Assembly (NCBI RefSeq): GCF_011762005.1
Contig: NZ_JAASQU010000001.1
Span: 124,001-188,000 of the forward strand
From: Qipengyuania flava
GTDB taxonomy: Bacteria; Pseudomonadota; Alphaproteobacteria; Sphingomonadales; Sphingomonadaceae
Direction of reading: 5' to 3'
DNA: 64,000 bases
The translations under genes were made by a program, and so were the position numbers. The notes under the pieces are model-generated. The model was given only the letters and a program-made list of their open reading frames with translations, had not been told where the DNA came from and ran no database searches. Below, piece by piece: positions 52,867 to 62,263 of this stretch; positions within the stretch are counted from its first letter, which is position 1; every line of letters starts with the position of its first letter.

Positions 52867-53774
52867 GATCGGACCTCCCGTTCGGTTTCAGCGTCTATAA
52901 TCGAGCGTGCGCATGGAGTCGTTAACCCGCCAGCCGATTGCCCCATTCGCGCCACAGTTCGTCGCGTGAGGGGAGCCGACACGTGTGCTGGCAACATCTG
53001 GTGGGTGATGGGCGCGCAATACGCCAACTCTTGGGTGGCCGGGTCCGCGCCGGGCGAACGGTGGCCAACGCAAATGGGGCCGGCATCGCTGCCGACCCCA
53101 CTCTCACCGATGCGTGGACCTGCCTTGCGACAAGCACTTGGCATCCAGTGTTTCCCCTCCGGCGCAATCCGGAGATTGCGCATCAGAGGTTCCGTCACCG
53201 GCGCTCGCACCGGCATCCGGTGCCACCCTCCAGTCGATCCGCGCAGGCAGCGCCAGGTCGTGAGACCCTCGCTTCCCTTGCGATCCGGCCTTCGACAGGC
53301 AGTACCGCGGTCGATCCCTCCATCAATGGCCGAAGCCTCGATCGGTGACAGCGCCATGCGGGTCCGAAGACCTTTCCGGTATTGCCTCCTCGGCATTCGG
53401 CCGGGTGGGCCCGACCCATGAAAGACGTACTTTGCGCTTCCGTCATCGACTGACTTGCATCGGGCCGAAGCCTTCTGCATGCCGGTCTCTGGAACCGCAT
53501 GGACAGCATCTTCCATGCCTTTCCGGTTTGAACTTTCTGCTTGATATCAGACTGTTAGGCCGTCTATCGAGCGGAACATCCTCGCCGTTCCGATGAGTTG
53601 AAGCTGACTCCGATCAGGCGATTCGTCCAGCACGCCGCAGTCGAGTTTTCCACTTTTCCAGCTTTTCGCTGTGGATGAGGGTGGATAACTCAACCGCCTG
53701 TCGCAAACCGGTCATGCTTGGCATCTACGGCACCGCGTTTCGCGATGCTGCCGCGCCATACGCTCGAATTGCGG
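52867..53774. other. 908-nt region without a supported gene
   Basis: Open frames on both strands across this stretch have irregular, Cys/Trp/Arg-rich translations without starts or family motifs, and they overlap rlpA out of frame. Several inverted repeats occur, but no tRNA, tmRNA tag, RNase P or SRP motif was found. A DnaA-box-like cluster lies near the argG end (53643-53691). This could be decayed coding sequence or an unrecognised structured RNA. Confidence 0.5.
53643..53691. promoter_or_regulatory. Cluster of DnaA-box-like 9-mers within an inverted repeat
   Basis: GAGTTTTCCAC (53643-53653) and GTGGATAACTC (53681-53691) form an 11-bp inverted repeat with one mismatch. Inside the 49 bp are three DnaA-box-like sequences: TTTTCCAC, TGTGGATGA (53670-53678) and GTGGATAA (53681-53688). 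The segment is A+T-richer than its surroundings. It may be a replication-linked or regulatory site, or only a hairpin downstream of argG. Confidence 0.45.
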
Positions 53775-54989
<1,215 letters not shown>

Positions 54990-55102
54990 TGGGGGCACCT
55001 TCACTGTTCGAGGCGCGCCGCTAGCAGGGGCAGGGGGCAATAGGCAATCGATTCACGCTTTGCGCGTGGCAAGCGGAGATGGGGCACCCGTCTCGCCCGG
55101 AA

Positions 55103-55366
55103 TCAGCGCAGCTGGCTGTCCTTGCTGCCGCGCCGGTTGATCCCGGCGCTGCGCGCGCTGGCATCGAGACCCGACTGGCATTCGACGCAGCGCTTGACCC
55201 CGGGCAGGGCACTGCGGCGCTTCTCGGGAATCTCCTCACCGCATTCGATGCACCAGCGCTCGCTCTCGCCCACGGGCATGCGTGCGCGGGCTGCATTGAC
55301 TGCATCCGATACCGTGTCGTCGATCTGGTCCTGAACCGCTCCGTCGCGGGCCCAACCACCTGCCAT
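55103..55366 (-). CDS. DksA/TraR-type zinc-finger protein, YbiI-like
   Basis: This 87-residue protein begins MAGGWARDGAVQDQIDDTVS, the hallmark of the short YbiI subgroup. The C4 zinc finger is WCIECGEEIPEKRRSALPGV then KRCVECQ. It lacks the long coiled coil of DksA and so is probably a short relative, perhaps able to enter the RNA polymerase secondary channel; a direct ppGpp role is unproven. An upstream extension of the frame overlaps the next gene and is not used. Confidence 0.85.
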   Translation of the reverse strand: MAGGWARDGAVQDQIDDTVSDAVNAARARMPVGESERWCIECGEEIPEKRRSALPGVKRCVECQSGLDASARSAGINRRGSKDSQLR

Positions 55367-55496
55367 GGATTTCTTCCTTTCGCGGAGAATGTGGGTCCAC
55401 ATGCGGCCGAAATCAACCGGATGCCTAGCGCCCGGAGACTTCCCAGCACGCGGTGGATTTGCCAGACTGGCACTTAGGTAGGGAAGGAAAACCGGT

Positions 55497-55934
55497 ATGG
55501 CGCAAGCGAAGACGCAGCCCAGCGAAATGGACCCGGCCGAATTCATCGCGATGGTCCAGCCGGAGCGCAAACGCGAGAAAGCGCATCGGCTCGACGCGCT
55601 GTTTCGCCGTGTCACCGGCGTCGAACCGCGCATGTGGGGGTCGAGCATCATCGGTTACGGCGCCTACCGCACGACCTATGCAAGCGGGCGTGAAGTACAC
55701 TGGATGCGAACCGGCTTCAGCCCGCGCAAGGCGCGGCATTCGCTCTACCTCATGGGTGGCTATTGCGACCAGGAAACGGGCGCGCGGCACGCCGCTGCGC
55801 TCGACCGACTGGGCAAGCACGCGCGTGGCAATAGCTGCCTCTACGTGAACAAGTTGGCCGATATCGACCTTGCCGTGCTCGAGGAGATGATCCGGGCGGA
55901 TTGGGAAGCGATGAACCGCCGCTATCCCGCCTGA
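55497..55934 (+). CDS. DUF1801 domain protein
   Basis: This 145-residue protein has the DUF1801 pattern. An N-terminal helix holds MDPAEFIAMVQPERKREKAH. Then comes PRMWGSSIIGYGAYRTTYAS, followed by GFSPRKARHSLYLMGGYCDQ and ARGNSCLYVNKLADIDLAVL. The protein is small, cytoplasmic and of unknown biochemical role. It begins with an acceptable AGGAAAA site and its stop is directly followed by the stop of the convergent oxidoreductase gene. Confidence 0.8.
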   Translation: MAQAKTQPSEMDPAEFIAMVQPERKREKAHRLDALFRRVTGVEPRMWGSSIIGYGAYRTTYASGREVHWMRTGFSPRKARHSLYLMGGYCDQETGARHAAALDRLGKHARGNSCLYVNKLADIDLAVLEEMIRADWEAMNRRYPA

Positions 55935-56675
55935 TCAGATGCCCGCATACCACTGGTAGCCCGCGCGGTCTTCCCAATAGCCGCCCTGGCCGAGGCCGAT
56001 GTCGTCGAGGCTCGCCACCGCTTCGATCGCGGTGAGATACTTGGCGTGCTTGTAGCCCAGCTGGCGTTCGATGCGCATGCGCAGTGGCGCGCCGTTGCGG
56101 ATCGGCAGCGGTTCGCCGTTGAGGCTGTGCGCGATGATCGTCTGCGGGTGATAGGCATCGATCAGATCGACGCTCTCGTAATAGTCCTGTCCGTTGAGAT
56201 TATCCGCACAGCGGAAGAGGATGAAGCGAGCATTCTGCTGCAAGCCGGCCTCGTCGAGCAGCAGCGACAGTTGCGGCCCCGTCCATTCGCCGATCGCGCT
56301 CCAACCTTCTACGCAGTCGTGCCGCGTGACCTGCGTACGCTGGGGGAGGCGCCTGATGTTGTCGAGGCTCAGACTCAGCGGTTTGTGCACCAATCCGCGC
56401 ACCTCGAGCCGCCAATTGGCAAAACCTTCCGCGGCATGTCGCGGGTAGTCGCCGTTCTGCGGGTCGGTCGAGCCATTACCGCGGAAGTAGGGGGAAATCG
56501 CGCTGCGCGGATACTCGGGCGCCAGCGCAGTGCGATCGGTCAGCAGGCGATGGGCACGCTCGTGCCATTTTTCTGCCGCACCGAGCAGCGCCTTGCCGCT
56601 CTCGCTTTCGGCTACGCGATTGCAGCCCGCAAGGAAGGCGGCACTTGCCGCGGCGAGGAAGTTGCGACGCTTCAC
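55935..56675 (-). CDS. Periplasmic molybdopterin-dependent oxidoreductase (sulfite oxidase fold)
   Basis: A GTG start at 56675 gives 246 residues. (M)KRRNFLAAASAAFLAGC carries a twin-arginine-like RRNFL and a lipobox-like LAGC, consistent with Tat export of a cofactor-loaded protein, perhaps lipid-anchored. The molybdopterin-binding domain includes the Cys ligand in VTRHDCVEGWSAIGEWTG and later RNGAPLRMRIERQLGYKHAK. This is the small single-domain type related to MsrP/YedY. It forms an operon (GTGA and ATGA overlaps) with a cytochrome b subunit and a short-chain dehydrogenase. The substrate is not known. Confidence 0.85.
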   Translation of the reverse strand: MKRRNFLAAASAAFLAGCNRVAESESGKALLGAAEKWHERAHRLLTDRTALAPEYPRSAISPYFRGNGSTDPQNGDYPRHAAEGFANWRLEVRGLVHKPLSLSLDNIRRLPQRTQVTRHDCVEGWSAIGEWTGPQLSLLLDEAGLQQNARFILFRCADNLNGQDYYESVDLIDAYHPQTIIAHSLNGEPLPIRNGAPLRMRIERQLGYKHAKYLTAIEAVASLDDIGLGQGGYWEDRAGYQWYAGI

Positions 56676-57337
56676 GGGTGATGCCCCCCGGTCAGCATAG
56701 CGCGCACTTGCCCGATGGGGCCCGACAGTAGCACCAGGATGAGGTGCACGACAAAGAAGACCGCCAGCGCGAAGGCGAAAATGAAATGCAGCGAACGAGC
56801 CGACTGGCGTCCGCCGAGCAGGTCGACCAGCCAGCCGAAGCTGGGCTCCATCCCCGGGCTGATCGCGATGCCGGTGAAGACCATCATCGGCAGGATCACC
56901 CCGAGCACCAGCCCGTAAGCGAGTTTCTGCAGGAAATTGTACTTGTCCGCGCCGTGATCGAAATCGAGCCGCATATGCGCGCGGATATCGGACCAGATTG
57001 CAGCGGGGCACCATTCGTGCCGCCGCGTGGCAATATCGCGGGTGAAATGACGGTTGCCGAGCATGGCCAGCCACATGAACAGCAGCCCGAGTGCGAAAGG
57101 CCAGGCCATCAATATATGCCAGTCGCGGGCAAGCGCGAGGCTGTAATAGCCGGGAATGGTCATCCAGTCGGGGAAGCGCGGAACCACCAGCCATGCCTGC
57201 TCGGGGGCGAAGCCCCAATCGCCCCAGTAAAGCCGACGATGCGCGTTCGAGATCGTTAGTCCCGACATGAACAGCACCACCACGCACAGCAGGTTCAGCC
57301 AGTGCCAGACGCGCGTGCTGAGCGCGTGGCGTTTCAT
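56672..57337 (-). CDS. Membrane cytochrome b subunit
   Basis: This 221-residue protein has four membrane segments. Paired histidines lie in STRVWHWLNLLCVVVLFMSG, ARDWHILMAWPFALGLLFMW and RSLHFIFAFALAVFFVVHLI; these fit heme b ligands of a thiosulfate-reductase/formate-dehydrogenase-like cytochrome b. It probably passes electrons between the quinone pool and the periplasmic Mo-oxidoreductase next to it. It differs from the MsrQ/YedZ heme subunit in topology. It overlaps both neighbours by 4 nt. Confidence 0.82.
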   Translation of the reverse strand: MKRHALSTRVWHWLNLLCVVVLFMSGLTISNAHRRLYWGDWGFAPEQAWLVVPRFPDWMTIPGYYSLALARDWHILMAWPFALGLLFMWLAMLGNRHFTRDIATRRHEWCPAAIWSDIRAHMRLDFDHGADKYNFLQKLAYGLVLGVILPMMVFTGIAISPGMEPSFGWLVDLLGGRQSARSLHFIFAFALAVFFVVHLILVLLSGPIGQVRAMLTGGHHP

Positions 57338-58104
57338 GCGTCGACGCCTTCGCGCGCGAGATAGATGACGTCGCGTGGCTGGGCGAGCAGGTGCTGCCCG
57401 CTGTCGACATAGAGCGTCTGCCCGCTCGTCAGGTGCCCTCCGGCAAGGAACAGCGCCGCATCGGCGACCTCCTTCGCACCGGTCTTGCGTCGAAGCAGGT
57501 TCATCCGGTGCGAGACCTCGGTCTCTTCCTCGCTCTGGTCGTGGCTGGCGAGGATTGCGCCCGGAGCCAGTGCATAGACGCGGTCGGATGCCTTCGCCGC
57601 GCCCATTGCCAGCATGGTGACGCCAGCGGCGACGGCGTGCTTGCTCATCGTATAGCTGAAGAAATCGGGGTTGGGATTGGCCAGTTTCTGGTCGGTCAGC
57701 TGGATCACGCGCTTCCCCCCCTCGGCCCGTGCGTGCGAAAGATAGGCTTGCGCCATTCGGATTGGGGTGCGCGCATTGATCTGCATCGTGCGGGCATTCG
57801 TCGCGGGATCGAGCTCGGTTACAGAATCGGCATCGAAGATCGCCGCGCAATTCACCAGCGCACGCCAGTCGGGCAGCCGGGCTGCCAGCGCTTCGACCAT
57901 GGCAACGCCTGCATCGCCATCCGCGAGATCGCATTGCACGCATTCGGCCGAGGGCAATTCGTCGGCGAGGCGTTGTGCTTCGGCCTGCGAAGACCCGTAA
58001 TGGATGACGACGTGCCAGCCGGTCTCTCCAAACCGGCGCACGATGGCGGCGCCGATCCGTCTTGCTCCGCCGGTTACGAGCACTGCTGGCCTGGGATCAT
58101 TCAT
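57334..58104 (-). CDS. Short-chain dehydrogenase, pteridine reductase/FolM-like
   Basis: The start at 58104 (MNDPRPAVLVTGGARRIGAA) gives 256 residues. The NADP motif TGGARRIGAAIVRRFG has the Arg-rich loop typical of pteridine reductases (FolM/PTR1), which prefer NADPH. The catalytic Tyr-x-x-x-Lys is FFSYTMSKHAVAAG, preceded by LTDQKLANPNPD. C-terminal SGQTLYVDSGQHLL is SDR-typical. It is first in the operon before the cytochrome b and Mo-oxidoreductase genes, so a link to pterin supply is possible but not shown. Confidence 0.82.
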   Translation of the reverse strand: MNDPRPAVLVTGGARRIGAAIVRRFGETGWHVVIHYGSSQAEAQRLADELPSAECVQCDLADGDAGVAMVEALAARLPDWRALVNCAAIFDADSVTELDPATNARTMQINARTPIRMAQAYLSHARAEGGKRVIQLTDQKLANPNPDFFSYTMSKHAVAAGVTMLAMGAAKASDRVYALAPGAILASHDQSEEETEVSHRMNLLRRKTGAKEVADAALFLAGGHLTSGQTLYVDSGQHLLAQPRDVIYLAREGVDA

Positions 58105-58131
58105 CGTCAGCGACCATAACGCAGGGCAGCG

Positions 58132-58177
58132 CAAAGAAAAGGCGCGCCGCTACCTGAGGGGAGGGTAGCGACGCGCC
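58132..58177 (-). terminator. Intrinsic terminator, minus strand, after the glycine-zipper gene
   Basis: On the minus strand GGCGCGTCGCTACC (58177-58164) pairs with GGTAGCGGCGCGCC (58154-58141), 14 bp with one G-U pair, followed by TTTTCTTTGC. It lies about 55 nt after the glycine-zipper stop, just upstream of the SDR start. Confidence 0.85.
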
Positions 58178-58185
58178 TCATGTTC

Positions 58186-58210
58186 AGCCCCCGAGGGATC
58201 AACGGGGGCT
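58186..58210 (-). repeat. Second hairpin before the terminator
   Basis: AGCCCCCG (58186-58193) and CGGGGGCT (58203-58210) form an 8-bp perfect stem with a 9-nt loop. It lies between the glycine-zipper stop and the main terminator. Confidence 0.55.
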
Positions 58211-58232
58211 GGACCAGGGAACGGTTAGTCCA

Positions 58233-58619
58233 TCATCGGCACTGCAGGCTGCCGCGGTCGATCTCACGACCGACGAGCGCACCGACTGCACCGCCGAGAA
58301 TGGCGCCCAACGTGCGGTCGCCGCTGCCGGCAATTTCATGACCGGCGAGTGCGCCGACGCCCGCGCCGATGACAAGGCCGGTCGTGCCGTTGTCGCGCTT
58401 GCAATAGTAGCGTCCATCATCCCCGCGCCACATGCGGTCCGAGCGCGAGATCCGGCGCGGCTCGTAATAGCGACCGCGGCTGTCGTAGATCGCGCGGTCC
58501 TTGGCGCGCTTGCCGTGCGCAGGGGCCCAGTGCGGCGGATCGGCGGCTGCCGGGGCTGCGGTACCGATGCCGGTAAGCGCGAGCGTTCCGGCGGCGAATG
58601 CGAGAGCGAGTTTCTTCAT
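58233..58619 (-). CDS. Glycine-zipper 2TM domain secreted protein
   Basis: This 128-residue protein has a signal peptide (MKKLALAFAAGTLALTGIGT, ending APAAAD). A basic Arg/Tyr segment (RGRYYEPRRISRSDRMWRGD) with one Cys is followed by the glycine zipper TGLVIGAGVGALAGHEIAGS and LGAILGGAVGALVGREIDRG. This matches the Rickettsia 17-kDa antigen-like/YMGG family of envelope proteins. It probably associates with the outer membrane; the precise role is unknown. Confidence 0.82.
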   Translation of the reverse strand: MKKLALAFAAGTLALTGIGTAAPAAADPPHWAPAHGKRAKDRAIYDSRGRYYEPRRISRSDRMWRGDDGRYYCKRDNGTTGLVIGAGVGALAGHEIAGSGDRTLGAILGGAVGALVGREIDRGSLQCR

Positions 58620-58749
58620 ATCTGTGCCTCAGTGTCCGTGGTTTCGGCTTGATAACGCCCTTCCTGCTGAGGGGGTCCACAACCTCGGATGAACAAGCTG
58701 GACGAGGCGATAATTCGCGATGAGATGAGCCAGCTCATGCGACGAAATG

Positions 58750-59397
58750 TTAGGTTTCGAGCCGCGCCGCGAGCTTGTCACGCAATGGGCCGGACAATTT
58801 TTCGAGCGCGACCAGTTCGCGCAATTGCGCGGGAGCAGGCTTGTGCGCGGGATCGTAGAGAGCGGCAAAGACGCGTGCCACGCTCCAGCCTTCGTGTCCG
58901 ACTTCGACCCGTTCGAGGCTGTCGCCTGCCTGCGCCCCGCCTTCCTCCACAACGCGATAATACCAGCCGCAATTGTGCTGCTTGATTATCCGCGCGACCA
59001 TGCCCTTGCGCCCGAAATGGTGTTCGATCTTCCAGCACGGTTTGCGCGGCTGGCTGATCTCGAGCAGCGCGCTGCCCAGCCGGAAGCGATCGCCGATACA
59101 GACGTCGCTTTCGGTCATGCCTTGTGCGACAATGTTCTCGCCGAAGGCTGCGGGTCGCTCAAGCATGTCGTGCCCGCCGAGCCAGGCGTCCCAACCTGCG
59201 TAATGATCACGCGGATAATGGTGTACCGCCATATCCGGGCCACCGTGATGGACGGTGTCCGCAACCATGTCGCCTTCGATACCGAAGCTACGGATGGCCG
59301 CGGGACCGGGAAGGGGGCGTTTGTCGATTGCGCTCATTTCGGCGCCATTGAAGGGTTTGGGCAATCCGGCGCACAGCGCGCTGACCTGGGTTTTCAT
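58750..59397 (-). CDS. MOSC domain protein (YiiM-like)
   Basis: The start at 59397 gives 215 residues and overlaps the methyltransferase stop by 4 nt. The MOSC core is GIEGDMVADTVHHGGPDMAV then HYPRDHYAGW, with LEISQPRKPCWKIEHHFGRK containing the conserved Cys that would take the molybdenum-cofactor sulfur or cofactor. YiiM-like proteins reduce N-hydroxylated compounds in E. coli. It is the third gene of the rlmN-methyltransferase-MOSC unit and is close to, but not cotranscribed with, the other Mo-enzyme operon. Confidence 0.85.
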   Translation of the reverse strand: MKTQVSALCAGLPKPFNGAEMSAIDKRPLPGPAAIRSFGIEGDMVADTVHHGGPDMAVHHYPRDHYAGWDAWLGGHDMLERPAAFGENIVAQGMTESDVCIGDRFRLGSALLEISQPRKPCWKIEHHFGRKGMVARIIKQHNCGWYYRVVEEGGAQAGDSLERVEVGHEGWSVARVFAALYDPAHKPAPAQLRELVALEKLSGPLRDKLAARLET

Positions 59398-59993
59398 GCT
59401 GCCTCCTTGCGCAGGGTGAGCGCGTACCAGTCTCGCTGGACGCCGTCCGCGCCTTTCCCGCGATAGCGTTGCGTGGCAAGGATTGCGAAGCCCGCCGCGC
59501 GATAGGTGTGTTCGAGCCATTCCTCGTCGGGCAGGTTGGTCAGCCGGCCCAGCGGATCGCGGCCCTCCGCACTGCCGAGCTTGTAATTGGCGAAATGCCT
59601 GCCGTTGGCACGCAACGCCGCATGGACAGACGCTAGCACGCCGGGGAGGTCGGCGCGCGCGACATGAAGCAGGCAGGCATGTGCCCAGACCGCGTCGTAG
59701 GTTTCTTTGGCGTCCAGTTCGTCGAACCGCATGACCCGCGCAGCTATGCCGAAGCGTTCGTTGGCCTTGCGCACCATGGCCGGGGTCCCGTCGGTGGCGT
59801 CGAGCGTGAAACCCCGTTCGGCGATGCGTGCGGAATCGCGGCCGGCACCGCATCCCAGTTCGAGCACGCATGCACCGGGTCCAAGCCGGTCAAGAAAGGC
59901 ATCGAGATGGCGGCTGGGGGCCTGCCCGAAGCTCAGCGTGTAATGCGGCGCGTTCGCTTGGTAGTAAGCGATCGTCGCCGCATCGGCGCTCAT
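59394..59993 (-). CDS. Class I SAM-dependent methyltransferase
   Basis: This 199-residue enzyme has the Rossmann SAM motif [20 protein letters not shown] at residues 41-60, the acidic second-strand end [17 protein letters not shown], and the [20 protein letters not shown] motif IV region. It is predicted cytoplasmic. The target is unknown. Its start overlaps the rlmN stop and its stop overlaps the MOSC start (both ATGA), so the three are translationally coupled; the pairing with the rRNA methyltransferase RlmN is suggestive only. Confidence 0.82.
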   Translation of the reverse strand: MSADAATIAYYQANAPHYTLSFGQAPSRHLDAFLDRLGPGACVLELGCGAGRDSARIAERGFTLDATDGTPAMVRKANERFGIAARVMRFDELDAKETYDAVWAHACLLHVARADLPGVLASVHAALRANGRHFANYKLGSAEGRDPLGRLTNLPDEEWLEHTYRAAGFAILATQRYRGKGADGVQRDWYALTLRKEAA

Positions 59994-61246
59994 CCGGCGG
60001 CCGCTTCGGTCGCTTCGGCTGCGGCGGCCTCACGGTCGCGCTGCGCGCGGCTCTTCTTTTCCGCAGCGGTTTTCAACTGGCCGCAGGCCGCGTCGATGTC
60101 GCGTCCGCGCGGAGTGCGTACCGGCGCGCTGATCCCGTGTTCGAAAACGATCTCGGAGAACCGCTTGACGCGCTCGGGGGTGGAGCATTCATAGGCTGCG
60201 CCCGGCCACGGGTTGAACGGGATGAGGTTCACTTTGGCGGGCAGGTCGTACTGCTTGAGCAGCCGGACCAACTCGTGTGCATGCTCGTCGCTGTCGTTCT
60301 TGTCCTTGAGCATGACGTATTCGAAAGTGATCCGCCGCGCATTGCTCGCCCCGGGATAGTCGGCGCAGGCCTGCAGCAGTTCTTCGATCCCGTACTTCTT
60401 GTTGAGCGGGACGATCTCGTCGCGAATTTCCTTGGTTACCGCATGGAGCGAAACCGCAAGGTTTACGCCGATCTCCTCGCCGCAGCGCGCCATGGCCGGG
60501 ACCACGCCGCTGGTCGACAGCGTGATGCGGCGCTTCGACAGGGCAAGCCCGTCGCCATCCATCACCAGCTTCAAGGCGCCTTTGACATTGTCGAAATTGT
60601 AGAGCGGTTCGCCCATGCCCATCATCACGATATTGGTGAGCAGGCGCCCGTCCGAAGTGTATTCGGCGCTGTCTTCAACCTCGTCGAGGCCGGCCATCGA
60701 GCCCTTGGGCCACTCACCCAGCGAGTCGCGCGCCAGCAGCACTTGGCCGACGATTTCACCCGGGGTCAAATTGCGCACCAGCTTCATCGTGCCGGTGTGG
60801 CAGAAGCGGCAGTTGAGCGTGCAGCCGACCTGGCTCGATACGCAAAGTGTCCCGCGATCGGCATCGGGAATGAAGACCATTTCGAACTCGTGGCCGTCCG
60901 AAGTGCGCAGCAGCCATTTGCGCGTGCCATCGGTCGAATGCTGCGCTTCCACGACATCGGGGCGACCGATGTAGAAGCGCTCCGCCAGCCAGGGACGCAT
61001 GGTCTTGGCGATATCCGTCATCGCCGCGAAATCGGTCACCCCGCGGTGGTAGAGCCAGTGGAACACCTGCTTGGCACGAAGTTTGGCCTGCTTCGCGTCG
61101 AGGCCCGCCTCGGCGAAAAGTTCGCGAATCCGGTCCTTGGGCAGGCCGATCAGATCGATGCGGCCATCAGCCCGCGGAGTGATGTCGCGCGCGACGGGAA
61201 CCGGGTCAACCTGCCCGGGGATGCTCATGAGTGTCGTATCGGCCAT
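59990..61246 (-). CDS. rlmN: 23S rRNA/tRNA adenine-C2 methyltransferase
   Basis: The start at 61246 ([20 protein letters not shown]) gives 418 residues. The radical-SAM cluster is [15 protein letters not shown]. Other blocks are [20 protein letters not shown] and the catalytic-Cys regions CVSSQVGC and [20 protein letters not shown]. It methylates A2503 of 23S rRNA and A37 of some tRNAs. The frame is open upstream for more than 100 codons, but these overlap the spacer and lack family sequence. Confidence 0.96.
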   Translation of the reverse strand: MADTTLMSIPGQVDPVPVARDITPRADGRIDLIGLPKDRIRELFAEAGLDAKQAKLRAKQVFHWLYHRGVTDFAAMTDIAKTMRPWLAERFYIGRPDVVEAQHSTDGTRKWLLRTSDGHEFEMVFIPDADRGTLCVSSQVGCTLNCRFCHTGTMKLVRNLTPGEIVGQVLLARDSLGEWPKGSMAGLDEVEDSAEYTSDGRLLTNIVMMGMGEPLYNFDNVKGALKLVMDGDGLALSKRRITLSTSGVVPAMARCGEEIGVNLAVSLHAVTKEIRDEIVPLNKKYGIEELLQACADYPGASNARRITFEYVMLKDKNDSDEHAHELVRLLKQYDLPAKVNLIPFNPWPGAAYECSTPERVKRFSEIVFEHGISAPVRTPRGRDIDAACGQLKTAAEKKSRAQRDREAAAAEATEAAAG

Positions 61247-61456
61247 GGGAGCGGCGCATATAGGGCCAAATCGGTTGAAAGCAAAGGATGCACCCGCCCG
61301 CGCGGGATGCGCGAACGTGGCTGCGTCCGGTACGTTCCCCGTTCTGGGTGTGATTATCGAAGATCCAAGCAGTCGGCACGACCGGACCGGTAGGAGAACC
61401 GGCTCGTCGCGCAACATGTGTTCAAAATGCAACAATTTCCTGTTGTGACAGGTTAA

Positions 61457-61469
61457 TGAAACTGTTTCA
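61457..61469. promoter_or_regulatory. 13-bp palindrome upstream of the outer-membrane protein gene
   Basis: TGAAAC-T-GTTTCA is a perfect palindrome 66 nt upstream of the ATG. A weaker CAACA/TGTTG pair is at 61430-61445. It may be an operator for this envelope gene. Confidence 0.35.
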
Positions 61470-61535
61470 GCTTCCGCGACGTTCTCCGGGTCCACGCAGC
61501 GCAAAAGCTGCGGGTCAACCAAACGGAGTTCGCAA

Positions 61536-62201
61536 ATGAAAAAGATCTCGACCCTTCTCGTCGCCGGTTCGCTGGCTGCATTCTCGGCTCCTGCCATGGC
61601 GCAGGACAGCAGCAGCAATTTCGACGGCTTCCGCGTTCAGGGTGTGCTCGGCTACGACGCCCTCAAGGCGGGCAGCAGCGTCGATGACGATGTCAACGAA
61701 GACAACGACCAGTCGATTGATGGGGCCGTCTACGGCATCCAAGCCGGTTACGACTTCGATCTCGGCGGAGCAGTCGTCGGTCTCGAGGCGGAACTGACCG
61801 ATTCGAGCGCAGAGACCGAATTCACCAATGGCGATTTCGAAGGCTTCGGCTTCGGCCAGGTTGACGCGGGCCGCGACTTGTTCCTCGGCGCGCGCGTCGG
61901 TGCCAAGGTCGCACCCGACCTGCTGCTCTACGCCAAGGGCGGCTACACCAACGCCAAGCTCAACATCCTGTCGAACGACGGCACGACCGAATATAACGAG
62001 GACTTCGATCTCGACGGCTGGCGCGCCGGTGCCGGCATCGAATATGCCATCAACCCGCGCACCTTCATGAATGTCGAATATCGTTATTCGAACTACAGTG
62101 AAGGTGAAGTCGACTTCGACGGCGACTTGCCCGACAGCGACCGTTTCGACGTCGATCTCGATCGTCACCAGATCATGGCCGGTGTGGGTGTCCGCTTCTA
62201 A
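61536..62201 (+). CDS. Outer-membrane beta-barrel protein (porin-like, 8-stranded)
   Basis: This 221-residue protein begins with a signal peptide ([20 protein letters not shown] ending AMAQD). Alternating hydrophobic strands follow, such as [38 protein letters not shown] and [20 protein letters not shown], ending IMAGVGVRF with C-terminal Phe, the outer-membrane assembly signal. The length fits an eight-stranded OmpA-N/Omp25-like barrel. Loops are acidic, perhaps reflecting a marine habitat. There is no OmpA peptidoglycan-binding domain. A strong terminator follows. Confidence 0.88.
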   Translation: MKKISTLLVAGSLAAFSAPAMAQDSSSNFDGFRVQGVLGYDALKAGSSVDDDVNEDNDQSIDGAVYGIQAGYDFDLGGAVVGLEAELTDSSAETEFTNGDFEGFGFGQVDAGRDLFLGARVGAKVAPDLLLYAKGGYTNAKLNILSNDGTTEYNEDFDLDGWRAGAGIEYAINPRTFMNVEYRYSNYSEGEVDFDGDLPDSDRFDVDLDRHQIMAGVGVRF

Positions 62202-62225
62202 GCGACACCGGTTAAGCTGATCGAG

Positions 62226-62263
62226 GGCCGGGGAGCGTTACGCGCTTCCCGGCCTTTTCATTT
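62226..62263 (+). terminator. Intrinsic terminator after the outer-membrane protein gene
   Basis: GGCCGGGGAGCG (62226-62237) pairs with CGCTTCCCGGCC (62243-62254), 12 bp with one G-U pair and loop TTACG, followed by TTTTCATTT. It extends to the stop of the convergent gene. Confidence 0.93.

Noticed and set aside
52554-53516. A 320-codon minus-strand frame upstream of rlpA
   Set aside because: It overlaps rlpA out of frame, has Trp/Cys/Arg-rich irregular composition and no start signal. Kept only as an unexplained region.
52867-53774. tmRNA, RNase P RNA, SRP RNA or tRNA in the large gap before argG
   Set aside because: No proteolysis tag sequence, no GAGGAAAGTCC-type motif, no SRP tetraloop motif and no TPsiC arm (GGTTCGA-type) in a cloverleaf context were found on either strand.
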